Shown: positions 20,707 through 30,899 of the stretch, in pieces | How positions within the stretch are numbered: position 1 is the first letter of the stretch | Layout of the letters: each line of letters starts with the position of its first letter | Source: Astragalus membranaceus | Taxonomy: Eukaryota > Streptophyta > Magnoliopsida > Fabales > Fabaceae | Length of the DNA stretch: 64,000 bases | Direction of reading: 5' to 3' | Assembly (NCBI GenBank): GCA_039519185.1 | Contig: CM076850.1 | Span: 163,016,974-163,080,973 of the forward strand | Program-made: the position numbers and the translations under genes | Notes under the pieces: model-generated | What the model was told of the DNA's origin: nothing | Seen by the model: only the letters and a program-made list of their open reading frames with translations | Databases searched by the model: none

Positions 20707-22320
20707 AAAGAAAGGAAAGACTAGTACCTAGGTTGAGACCCCTTTTCCCTAGCATCGGAGTGAACTCGAAGGCTTTTAGAGAGAGAGAAAATGTACGTAA
20801 AGAGTAATATAGAAGAACTCAATCCAAAAGGAAGCATGTAATAACACATATATAAATCTAACAATTTTTTTTTGCTTGTATACAAAAACATATGCATCTA
20901 GTAGTGTTCACAGGTTCGGACAAATCTGAACAAACCCAGAATCCAGCCCAACTTATTTGGTACTGACATTTTGCCTGTTTGAATTAAATTCGAACCAACT
21001 CATACTCCTTTAATTCTATTTTCGCGCTGCTTATAAAAAATATAACTATTTTTAAAACACAAGAAAGTTTTTACATAGACTTTTTACATTTGCAATTTAT
21101 AATTGAGTTGTAACATTTTAATACTTTGGATTGGAAGACTATTAATGAGTTTAAGTTTGATTTGGTGTATTTTTAAGTTTTAGAATTTTTTAGCTATTTA
21201 ATACTGTTAAAATATTACAAAAAATATAGTTTTTTATATTTTAAAAAAGGCTAAATTATAGTTTTGACTCCTCTATTTTTTAAAATTCAAAAATTTGACC
21301 CTCTATTTTAAAACTCAGACATTAGGTTTCCTTATTTTTAAAAACTCAGACATTTAATCTAAATAGGGGTTTTACATTTTTTTCCTAATGTGGAGGGCTG
21401 TCAAAAAAGGTGACGACGTGGACCTCTTTAAATTATGTGATAGCTGATGCAGTTTGCACATATCATTTAATGACGTCACGTGTACTTGCCACATCAGATA
21501 TTAATACTTGTAATAATTTACATAATTTAACTCATTAATACTTGCCACATCAGATATTAATACTTGTAATAATTTACATAATTTAACTTATTAATACCTT
21601 GGATTATATGACTATTAATAAGTTTAAGTTTGGTTTGGTGTATTTTTTAAATTTTAGAATTTTATAGCTATTTAAAATTGTTAGAATAGTACAAAAAATG
21701 TAGTTTTTTATATTTTTAAACATTAACATTTTGGTGTATGATTAGATCATCCACAATAGGACTTCTTATCTTTTAATAGTTGAAATTTAATACGCACCCC
21801 TTAAATGAAAAAACATTTGTTTTGTTTTTTTACAATTATTAAGAGATAAGAAATTCCCAATGAGGATTAATGTTCGGACTAATTAAATTTGTCTAAGTTC
21901 ATACATAAAAATTGTAAAAAAACTTAGACACCTTAGCGAGTCAAAGACATTTTTTGTATGAACCTTAGCGGGTCAAAGACATAAAAATAAAACCGAATTC
22001 CAAATTATTCAAAGCCTCTTTTTCCTCGACACCTTAGCGGGTCAAAGACCCTCGACCAAAAATATTCTCCAAAAAGATAACCTAAAATTTGTGTATGGCA
22101 AAGGTTCTCAGACGGCCATATTCCGTATGCACGCAGAGACAGAAAAGGTCTTTCCTCTTCCCTAGATAGTAGACACTCCCTGTACAATAGATTGCATACA
22201 ATTGCATAAAATATAACAAGGTTATTGTTATGCCATCAATTTTTATAAAATATAAAAAACAAATCACTTATGTGCAAAGCAAAAGTTATCCTTTAATTTG
22301 AGTACACAAGAAAACAGTTA
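20707..22320. other. Intergenic AT-rich DNA with local duplications
   Basis: No gene recognised. It holds a ~118-bp direct repeat (21124-21241 and 21600-21719), a 56-bp tandem duplication (21484-21539, 21540-21595) and three copies of a 19-bp word accttagcg(a/g)gtcaaagac near 21929, 21962 and 22030. Confidence 0.5.
21124..21719 (+). repeat. Direct repeat pair flanking a 358-bp insert with a 56-bp tandem duplication
   Basis: gactattaat(g/a)agtttaag followed by ~100 further matching bases occurs at 21124-21241 and 21600-21719. The intervening DNA contains the word acttgccacatcagatatta starting at 21484 and again at 21540. The structure fits a segmental duplication with a later local duplication inside. 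Confidence 0.6.
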
Positions 22321-22582
22321 CTCCATCCGTGTCATAATAGTCGCTTTAGTAAAAAAAAATTATATTAAATTAAATGTCATTTACGATTTTCATGTAATAT
22401 TAGTTTTTTTTTCAAGTGTACTCAGTAAATAAAATAATATTCATCACTCCCAAGTTATTATTATTCTCAATATTTGATAAAGATAATTTGGTAAAAAATA
22501 CTATTCTCTCTTATTCTTTTATGGTCTTTTCTTAATATGCGCAAAATGAGATAAAATGACAATTATTATGAGACGGAAGGAG
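22321..22582. mobile_element. Stowaway MITE (Tc1/mariner type)
   Basis: A 262-bp element starting ctccatccgtgtcataatag and ending with the inverted ctattatgag acggaaggag pattern, flanked by TA on both sides (22319-22320 and 22583-22584). Terminal sequence and TA duplication are those of Stowaway MITEs. Confidence 0.88.
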
Positions 22583-22656
22583 TATTCTTTAATTTTTTAA
22601 ATTCGATTTATATATACAATAGGTGTATAAATGTTTTACACCTTCAACAATTACAA

Positions 22657-22797
22657 GTTTTTTTGGGTCCACTGGTAATTACGGCAACGCCTACCCTAGC
22701 CCACAGCACAAGTTCGCTTTGAATAGGCTATAAACCGTGGGGAAGCCGAGAATCGAACCCGGGACCTACCTTGCAGTACCACCGAGCCGGACCAGCT
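22657..22797 (-). mobile_element. tRNA-derived SINE, minus strand
   Basis: Read on the minus strand: an A-box-like ggctcggtggtactg, a perfect B box ggttcgattctc, and a body ending in an A-run (plus-strand T-run at 22657). The head resembles a tRNA but lacks a cloverleaf acceptor pairing, so it is a SINE rather than a tRNA gene. No clear TSD was found. Confidence 0.65.
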
Positions 22798-22962
22798 GAA
22801 GTTTGACACATCATTTAAAAGAAACTAATAAATTGATAACCACCTTATATTTCAATAATGTCCCGAATTATTATTGGTTGTTATCATAAAAGCATTGTCG
22901 ATCGGTTATCCTAGTCTAGTTTTTGTTGTCTCTACACAGTGGCAAATTTACCACTCATTAGT

Positions 22963-23159
22963 ACCAAAGAGCACTTGGATGAGATGATAAGGGTCTTTTC
23001 TAGCTCAACCAAGGTCCTGAGGTCGAATCCGATCTTTGGCATGCAGTAGTGTTAAATCTCTTGAGAGAGAGCTTTGCCGCCGATTGTGGTCCTACCCGAC
23101 TCGAGAGATTAGTCTCTGCAGTTACGCGCAGAATATATCCAATTTATAAAATAAAAAAA
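22963..23159 (+). mobile_element. tRNA-derived SINE, same family as 10621
   Basis: It shares the head cacttggatgagatg, the B box (ggtcgaatcc), the mid-body ccg(c/a)tcgattgtggtc pattern and the tail with the SINE at 10621. It is flanked by ttaccactcattagt (22948-22962) and ttaccacttattggt (23160-23174), a 15-bp TSD with two differences. Confidence 0.85.
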
Positions 23160-23631
23160 TTACCACTTATTGGTGCCAGTTAAAAGCAATTCAAGTAAAA
23201 GTCTCCTAATTAGTCACACTCCACATGGATTTGTTGCAGATTAAAAAAAACATTCAGAGTGATTGGGACACTAGACCCGTGATTTCTTGATCCAGTCTTC
23301 CCTGAAAAGTGAAAAGTAACTTTCTCTTGCTTAAACATTACTTTCTCTTCGCAAGTTACGGGTCTGCGCCCGGAAATCACTCTTTTACCTACTTTTGCGC
23401 ACTTGCCATTGTATGTTTGACAGGATGGGCAACAGTAATTTAATTTTAGAGGCATAAAAATAAAATCTTCATATGTTTTTTTCTTTTTCTGTTTGCTCTA
23501 TATAATTTCTAAAAACGACTTTTAAATTATTCATCTTATAATTACTTTTATTTTAATCTTAACTTAAAAATATTTTACTCATAACTGTATTTTTGAAAGT
23601 TATCTGTTTTAGAAAATAGTGCAAGAATTTC

Positions 23632-23950
23632 TTTTTTTTAGATAAGCAAATCTATTAAGGGGCACAGAAGGGGTGCACCAACCCCTTACATCTAGAGAGA
23701 CTCGTTAAAACCTCCGAAGGTAAAAACCAAAAGACCTAGGGAGGGAAAAAGAGTACTCCGATTACAACAACGACTACAAAAAGTATTACAATAAAGAGAA
23801 ACAATCCAGCGGACAATTATACCAATCCGACCACACTATCCCGCAATTCCTCCCCTTCCTAGCCTTGAACCAACTCCATGCGCAATATTTAATACCCAAT
23901 ACAATTTCAGAAATTGACGCCATCTTCCCCATTGAAAATTGCCTTATTTC
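23632..23950 (-). mobile_element. 5'-truncated LINE fragment (3' end), minus strand
   Basis: On the minus strand the end ggtgcacccc(t)...gcttatctaaaaaaa matches the 3' end of the LINE at 56443-58960. Upstream, a short frame gives AWSWFKARKGRNCG-like sequence typical of the LINE C-terminus. A poly-T at 23632-23639 is the A-tail. The word gtgcaag flanks both sides (23620 and 23951), a possible short TSD. Confidence 0.75.
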
Positions 23951-24276
23951 GTGCAAGGTTAATTTACCTTATGCGCATTAGAGTGTAACATGATTGATAC
24001 TATCAGGAGGGCTTTTAAAGTGTGAGACAAATGAACACTCAATCTCTAGAAATAAGCTCCTTAATATGGCAAAAGTGCATAATAATGCCACAGATTCACA
24101 ATTTTATGCACTAGCTGAATGACTAAAATAAAATCAGAATAACAAACATCTTAAATGGCCAAAGTTAATGAGGTTATTAGTAAATCCACAGATCACATGA
24201 ATCTAAAATCCAATTATCATTAACTTGTCTCAACAAACCATCAAATCCTGATGCACTTGGATTACCAAAACTACTA

Positions 24277-24540
24277 CTCCCTCCGGATTTAATTATAAGC
24301 AAAAATAACTACTTTCACACATATTAAGAATAGTGGTTTTATGCATTTAATTTTCTTTAATTCATGGAAAAAAACAAATAGATTTACTAAACTATTCCTA
24401 ATAGTCATTTTCTCACAATATTAATAATACTTTTAGTGTGTGAAAAAATAACATTAAATATAAGTGAAGTAGTTGAGATTTAATTAAATTTTAGTCTACC
24501 AAAATTAGATATTTTTTACTTATAATTAGGTGGGAGAGAG
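24277..24540. mobile_element. Stowaway MITE (second)
   Basis: A 264-bp element with left end ctccctccggatttaattat and right end ataattaggtgggagagag, inverted, flanked by TA at 24275-24276 and 24541-24542. Different subfamily from 22321-22582. Confidence 0.88.
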
Positions 24541-24742
24541 TACCGTCAACGTTTAAAAGAACATCAATTCCTTCCTCAAGATGTCACGAAATCATATTGA
24601 ATTAAGTAAGTGACTTTTATTTTGGTGTAGTAGACACCTAAACTCATTCTGAAGTGACTTTAATTTTTTTTGAAATACGATCAAATATATTTAATAACAT
24701 TATGGTGATATAACCCCAATTAATATGACTTCATTTTCAAAA

Positions 24743-25026
24743 GGCTTAAATATGTTTTAGGCCCCTGCAAATATAGAGTGTTTTGGTTTAAGCCCCTGCA
24801 AATTTTTTTTTTTGTTAAAAGCCCTTGCAAAATGAAATATTTTGTTATAAGCCCTTCTCAACATATCCAGCAATCATAGCATTCCATGTTAAGGCTAACA
24901 TTTTAGTCATAGAAGGGTTTATAACAAAATATGTCATTTTGCAAGGGCTTTTAACAAAAAAATAATTTTGCAGGGGCTTAAACCAAAACACCCTATATTT
25001 GCAGGGGCCTAAAACATATTTAAGCC
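24743..25026. mobile_element. MULE-type foldback MITE
   Basis: A 284-bp element starting ggcttaaatatgttttaggc and ending in its inverted complement, with arms of about 115 bp. Flanks ttttcaaaa (24734-24742) and tttttaaaa (25027-25035) make a 9-bp TSD with one mismatch. Its termini resemble the 17366 MITE. Confidence 0.88.
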
Positions 25027-25200
25027 TTTTTAAAATAATTTTTTTATTATTATTAATATTATTAATTAATAATAACCCCAGATATCTGCACATAAAAAAA
25101 TAAAATAAAATAAAATATAACCCTAGATATCAGAAGACTAGAATAGTAAAATCCAGATGCGCAAGAGGATTTTCTTTGGCAACAAGTAGATGTAAATAAA

Positions 25201-25422
25201 AACCAACGGGAGTTGGCCGAGTGGTTAAGGTTTGTCCTTCCCTGGGTCTTGTTGGGGGTCGACTGGGTATGTTCTCCAGTTCGATTTTCGGATGGAGCAA
25301 ATTTTCGTTGGCCACCTCGGTAGATTACTGGGGGGCAGATTAGTCTTTCGTTGTCAACGTTGGGACACTGCCCGGTTCCAGGGATCTCCGGGGGCTCGCC
25401 CCTTCCCTTCGGCTCAAAAAAA
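25201..25422 (+). mobile_element. tRNA-derived SINE with 17-bp TSD
   Basis: The head gttggccgagtggttaagg is a tRNA-Leu/Ser-like A box; a B-box-like agttcgatttt follows about 40 nt later, then a ~140-bp body and an A9 tail. It is flanked by aagtagatgtaaataaa at 25184-25200 and 25423-25439, a perfect 17-bp TSD. The length of 222 bp fits a SINE. Confidence 0.9.
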
Positions 25423-25439
25423 AAGTAGATGTAAATAAA

Positions 25440-26057
25440 TTAGTACTACTAGTTGTACGTACTAATAAATGCTACAGTATTTTAAAAGGAAAAAGTGGAC
25501 AATGTATTCTCAACTGAACAAGCACCACGGAGCATGCAAATGCAGAGGTTAGTGTCGGGTAAAGCATGGAACACGCGTACCAAAGTACAGATTCGTTGTG
25601 GACACTGGATCAAACGTGTCAGAATTAAAATCGTTGACCCACTGTTGTTTTGAGATGTGTGTTGTACGTGTACAGCGTAGTGATCCGTTTCCATTACACG
25701 CTGCTCCGCGCGTGATGCTAGGATGTATGGTTGAATCAGAATCAGTAGCCTAGAACGGCGAGACGTAAAGCTTGGCGGTTTTTACCGTTTGGTGTTGCAG
25801 AGTATCATTTGAACTTGAACTTGAACTTGAACTTGATCAGACGGTGGTAGGGTCCAAAGTTTGGGAAGGTGAGGTTGTTTCACCATCCAACTCTTTCGTT
25901 TAATTTATGGCCGAGTTTAGACTTCAGACATCATATCCCTATGATTCAGTTTTATTTCGATTTTATCCTTTAGTAAAAATATAAAACAGATTTAATAGAT
26001 TAGTTTTAAATTTCTTAAAATCAGATTTATATATTAAAATAATAAATCTGTTTTATT
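25440..26057. other. Intergenic DNA with a short hexamer repeat
   Basis: No gene recognised. The word gaactt is repeated four times at about 25810-25833. The second half (from about 25990) has modules like aaaacagattta related to family-1 element relics. Confidence 0.4.
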
Positions 26058-26216
26058 AGGGGGGTGTGGTTGAGCGGTTGGGGCTCATCCTCCCTTAACC
26101 AAGTGTCGAACGTTCAAACATCGCCTTGGGTATGAAGCAGCTTTAAATCCCGGGGCCAGCTATCTCACTCTTCGAGGTGCCTCCAATCCAGCAAGGGATT
26201 CCTGGTCTCGACAAAA
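26058..26216 (+). mobile_element. tRNA-derived SINE, probably another family
   Basis: The head tgtggttgagcggttggggc resembles a tRNA A box; gaacgttcaaacatc about 45 nt on is a weak B box; it ends gtctcgacaaaaataaaat. The design matches the 25201 SINE but the body differs. No clear TSD. Confidence 0.55.
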
Positions 26217-26269
26217 ATAAAATGCAAAACTGATATATCATTTTAATAGATAAATCCATTTTGAACTTT

Positions 26270-26900
26270 TTAAAAAACGGATTTTCGTGTCAAACAAAAA
26301 AATATATTTATATCTATTAAAATAATAAATCTGTTTTGTATTTAAAAATAAAATGTATTTTATTTTAATTTTTTATTAAAATTTATAAAAACACCACTAA
26401 AAATCCGTTAAATAATCAAGACTAATCTAAAAACTATAAAAACACACCTAAAAATCTAATAAAACCAAATAAGGTTATGCAAAAAATTTTAGACTTTTTG
26501 GAGATCATTAAAAGTTCAAAAAGTTAATAAAAAATAGTAAACGTTAGAATTTGGAGTTTTCAGCTCCGCGGTCCCGAGAGAAGTCCCTTCTTGGGGAGCA
26601 ATAAGTCCTATTTTTTCGGATCTAATAGTTGTGGTATCATGACAATCAGAGTAGATTATCCGATACTGATTTTTTAGCCTAGATTATCTAGTCGGCGTAC
26701 AACATCGTCACGTGTAACGAAAATCTACACACTGAACAGAACCAAAACATCACCGATATCCATATCTATTTTATTTTTAAAAAAACACATTAAGTATAAT
26801 TTTTTTAACAGATTTATCTATTTTATAGATAAATCCGTTTTGAAAAATTGCAAAACGGATTTATCTATTTTAGATTTTAAAAAATTGCAAAACGGATTTA
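26270..26900. repeat. Family-1 MULE-type element relic
   Basis: The core from about 26380 to 26760 matches 8345-8755 (shared gtacaacatcgtcacgtgt, cacact(a/g)aacagaaccaaaa). It is flanked by short inverted aaaacggattta modules instead of the ggatttacccc type. It is an older or different subfamily copy; ends and TSD are not visible. Confidence 0.65.
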
Positions 26901-27365
26901 TCTATTATTCATACCAACTTATTAATACCAACTTATTTTCTTTTTCATTTTTCTCTTATGAATTTCTACATTCTTTTTAAAAAATTATCTTATTGGGACA
27001 ACCCTTATTCTTTTACGGGGTTAAAATAAATTTGTGTATATATGCCCCCAATTGAATAAGCGTACATCCGTCCCAGTTTGAAATGATTAAAGTTTTATAA
27101 TACACTAGTATTTTACCCGTGCATACGCACAGGTGATACTGTATGGTCGGTGTATTGCCATAAAGTCATAATAGTAATTTGGAAGATAACCACAAATTGT
27201 GAACAATGTCCAAAATGTATGATTTGAATTTCAAAGTGGAAAGAGATGAGTATTATGTCATATAAGATACAAATGAAAATTATATTGAGTCGAAGAAAAT
27301 AAATGAGATTGACAATCAGAATTACATTGATCCATAATAATGTATTTGGACATTAGAGGTAAAAT

Positions 27366-28650
27366 ATGCATCCCCTTGACACTCCCGTTTGCATACTCGT
27401 TGACCCTCCCGTTGGCACTCCCGTTGGCGCTCTCGTTACCTCTCTCAATGCCACTCCCGTTGCACAGCTCCCATTGCCAGTCTCTCGTTGTCGCTCCCGT
27501 TGCCACACGTTAACTCATATAATTTTATATGATTTAATATTAATTAAATCATATTCGTTTAATTATAAGTTATTTTGTAAAGTTTGGTAGTGGCTAAACT
27601 TGTATTTTTATAATTCTTAGTGGTTAAATTGATTGATTTTAATAGAGAGATTATAGTAAATAATAAATTTTAGATGGAGTAAAAATGAAGAAAAAAGAAA
27701 ATAAGATTTTTTAAAATATGCATCCACGTTGGCACTGTGTTGGCGCTCTCCTTGCCTCTCTTGTTCCCACTCATGTTCCCGTTGCTGCTCTCGTTGTCGA
27801 TTCCATTGTCAGTCTCGCATTGCCGCTCTCGTTGTGTTGCAAATTTTGTCTTTTAGCGGTGAATTTGCTCAAATAGTTGTGTTGCAAAAAGTTAAAACAA
27901 AATCGGTATTTTCTTATAATATTAATAATGAAGTAAAAGGTAAAATATGCAGCCTCGTCGCTCTCGTTCCCTTTCTTGTTGGCACTCCCGTTAGCACTAT
28001 TGTTGGCGCTCTCGTTCCCTCTCTAGTTGGCACTCTCGTTGCCGATCTCCTTGTCAGTCTCTCGTTGCCGCTCTTGTTGCCACATGTTTTCTCCTTTTTT
28101 CTATATGATTTGATATTACAATTGTTAGTGGTTAAATTGATTGATTTTATTTATTACATGAAAAATTGATTGATTTTAGTAGTTTTAATAGAGAGATTAT
28201 AGTAAATAGTAAATTTTAAATTATTTAATTATTGAGTGTGATATTAATTTAATAATTTATTTTTTTGGAATAAATAATTTTGAAACTATTGTTAGAGGTA
28301 TGGTTTTATTTGACAATTGGCAGTAGTTAAATTGATTAATTTTAGTAGTTTGAGTAAATGATAGAAATAGTTAAAAAAATAATGTTTTTAGTAAAAAAAA
28401 ACTGGCAAAAAAGTGATTTTTTATGAAAAGAAAAACTGAAAAAAATTTGGAAAAAAACTGTAAAAAAAGTTGGTTTTAAAATTTGCTGGTTTTGGTCCTT
28501 TTGCTGCGTTAGTTGCAGCTTCTGATTGCAGTTTTCAATCAGTTTTTTGTCCCTCACTTTTTTGTCCCTCTATCGTTGCCACTCCAGTTGGCGCTCTCGT
28601 TGCCATTCCCATTGGCGCTCTCGTTGCCACTCCCGTTGGCATTTTACTCT
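27366..28650. repeat. Minisatellite blocks of gttgg/gttgcc-cactccc units
   Basis: Blocks at about 27375-27505, 27725-27835, 27955-28080 and 28565-28645 consist of ~12-bp imperfect units alternating cgttggcgctct and cgttgccactcc. The same array recurs at 59937-60137. The long ORFs read through these blocks are repeat artefacts. Confidence 0.8.
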
Positions 28651-28996
28651 TTTTTAGTAATTATAAAATAATTATTTGGTAATTTTTTGTAGTGGTTAAA
28701 TTGATTGATTTTAACAAATGTAATTAAATTGATTAGTTTTAGTAGTTATCTTGTAATTTTTGGTAGTGGTTAAAGTTTTTTTACAATTCTTTTTTTGACA
28801 ATGGATAGTGGCTAAGTTTATTGATTTTAATAATAGTAGTAAACTAAATTATAGATTATTAAATATTTATTTAAATAATATAACTAAGTTATTTTTTTAT
28901 TAAAATATAATTAAGTTATTAAAGTATTTTAAAAAGTCATTTTATCTTTAGTTGATTTTGTTTGCCCCGGGGACAACTTTTTTGAGTTAGTTTTTA

Positions 28997-29310
28997 GGCT
29001 AAAGTGCTCCCGGTGTCCCTTATCTTTATTTAAAGTAACAAATTAGTCCTTTATATTTTTTTTGTCCCAAATAAGTCCTTTATCTCTCAAATTTTTGACA
29101 CATAAATCATTTTCCGTTAACAGCGCTGATTTATGTGTCAAAAAAAGGATTTATGTGTTAAAAATTTGAAACATAAAGGACTGATTTGGGACAGAAAAGG
29201 ATTTATGTGTCAAAAATTTAAAACATAAAGGATTGATTTGGGACAAAAAAAGATAAAGGACCAAATCGTTACTTTAAATAAAGATAAGGGACCCCGAGAG
29301 TACTTTAGCC
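28997..29310. mobile_element. MULE-type MITE with perfect 9-bp TSD, nested in the Helitron-like element
   Basis: A 314-bp element starting ggctaaagtgctcccggtgt with its inverted counterpart at the right end. Inner arms include cataaaggactgatttggga-type repeats. It is flanked by tagttttta at 28988-28996 and 29311-29319, perfect. Confidence 0.92.
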
Positions 29311-29666
29311 TAGTTTTTATCTCCCCTTTTTTTGCTTTCTTCTTGGTCCGCGCGTCAGCTTTTTGCCGGTGTGTCTTTTTTGTGTTTCTACTTTTTTACT
29401 CCTGTCCGAATGTGTCTCTCACTGTCTCTTTTGTCAGTCAGTTTTGTTGCTCTTTTCTTTTGTCTGTTAAAAAACAGACAATTTTTTTTTTTGCAAAAAC
29501 TGACTTTTCAGAAAAGCTGAAAAAACTGATTGCAGCTGTCAGCGCAGACAGTGCTTTTTGGTTAAAATGTCGAATTTACCCTTAAAAATTGACAAATGGC
29601 AATCAACTAAGGACTCTAAATTTGTAAATTTCTTAGTATGTGTTTTGATTATAAGATAATAGATGA

Positions 29667-30437
29667 TTGACTTAAATATGTTTTTGGTCCCTACAAATAT
29701 GCGGTGTTTTGGTTTTAGTCCCTCTAATTTTCTTTTTAAAAAGGTCTCTGCAAAACCAACTTTTTTTAAAAAAGTCTTTCTGTTACCCCAACGTTACAAA
29801 AATTGCATACGTGTCTAAAAGAGTAGTGAGCTGTAATTATTTTTTCTTTTCTAATTTTTTTTTGCTTAGTTGAATTGCCACATGTCAAATGAGTCTTACA
29901 ACACCCATAAATTCCCAAATTTCTATCTTCTTCTTATCACCAATACGTGACTTTCATGGATGCCCATTGTCAAGCTTCTGCTTCTTCCCAAGTCCTTTAT
30001 TAACCTCAACCAATTTCATGCGACCCGACTCACCAGTTGGGATTATATCTAGCTTGTAAACTGTGTGTACTATGAATAAGTTGTGTCTTGTGGTCGTGGG
30101 TCAATGCTAAAGATATTAAGAGCAAGATCAAACTGTGTGTACTATTCGAGGTCCATAACCCACTTTATTCTATCTTGTCGTTTTATTAACCAGTTGTGTC
30201 TTGTGGTTCTGGGTCAATGTAGAAGCTTGAATTTGGTGTTGGTGATGAAGCTTTGTGGCAATGAAGGGAAACCAAAGACCGAAAACCATTTTCCTCTGAA
30301 ACCCAGAAACCCATTTTCAGATTTGGTTTGAAACCCATTTTCCTCTAAAACCTAGAAACCCATTTTCAGATCTGGCAAAACAGTGAAGGACAATCTTGAA
30401 GGCGTGTTGGAAGAGGGTAACGATCTTGAAGGACAAT
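29667..30437. other. Unassigned DNA with a partial MITE end and small duplications
   Basis: gacttaaatatgtttttggt near 29669 matches one end of the ggcttaaatatg MITE type, but the partner end is missing. Further on, gttgtgtcttgtggt recurs (about 30079 and 30193) and a ~45-bp unit around gaaacccattttc is repeated (about 30285 and 30331). No gene recognised. Confidence 0.4.
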
Positions 30438-30899
30438 CTTATTGGTTTTTAATAAAAAACCTAAAATACTCTCTGGATTTGGTAACAGCTATATAATACA
30501 AAACATATAGTTGCTACCCCAGCAGTGTAAGAAAACAGATTCTGTTATCTGTTTTAATTAGTTACAAGTAGTTAGAGTCAGTTACAATCTATGTAACCAA
30601 CTCTAACAAACCCTTAGAAGGGTCTTTATTTTGTATAAATAGACATATAGGCTGTACAGAATCAATATAGAGAAATCAATAACAGATTTACACTCAAAAA
30701 ATTACATTGCATTTATTTTTTCTTCAAGTCTTCTTCTTCTGTATACGTTCTTCAAGTTCTGAATGTGTTCATCTTTAGCTTCCTTTTCTCCAAGAGTTTG
30801 TGAGTTCAGTTTCTTCAACAGGTGGTTGAAGGACCCTCGCAAAACAAAAAAAAAGTGTGTTATTGTTTTGTTCTGTGACTGAAAAAACACAGTAAAGGA
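30438..30899 (+). repeat. copia C 5' LTR, first part (U3/R)
   Basis: It starts with ttggtttttaataaaaaacc, like the copia B LTR start (TGTTGGTTTTTAATC). It includes the sense TATA box and runs to the Ogre insertion point, where aagga (30895-30899) is the target duplication. Confidence 0.72.
30634..30640 (+). promoter_or_regulatory. Sense TATA box in the copia C LTR
   Basis: tataaat within tgtataaatagacatatagg, in the same relative place as the TATA of the copia B LTRs (minus strand, 12719-12728). It is the likely U3 promoter element. Confidence 0.65.

Larger units (their letters stand above)
27105..29666 (-). mobile_element. Helitron-like non-autonomous element
   Basis: On the minus strand the element begins TCATCTATTATCTTATAATC, preceded by A. 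It ends with a GC-rich hairpin (cctgtgc gtat gcacggg, 7-bp stem) followed 8 nt later by CTAG and then T. TC...hairpin...CTRR with A^T insertion and no TSD is the Helitron signature. A second copy of both termini is seen at 59779-60751. No Rep/helicase is encoded. It contains minisatellite blocks (27366-28650) and a later MITE (28997-29310). Identification is from termini only. Confidence 0.62.

Noticed and set aside
22657..22797. Possible tRNA gene on the minus strand (perfect B box)
   Set aside because: No acceptor-stem pairing and an A-tail with extra body sequence; fits a SINE better.
23210..23455. 81-aa minus-strand ORF (MPLKLNYCCPSCQTYNG...)
   Set aside because: Cys-containing but no family recognised; short, low-information, and in SINE-flanking DNA.
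25201..25290. Possible tRNA-Leu or tRNA-Ser gene
   Set aside because: Head is tRNA-like, but the B box is degenerate and the unit has an A-tail and 17-bp TSD, so it is a SINE.
27366..28169. Leu/Val/Ala/Thr-rich ORFs of 74-146 aa
   Set aside because: They are translations of the 12-bp minisatellite in the Helitron-like element.
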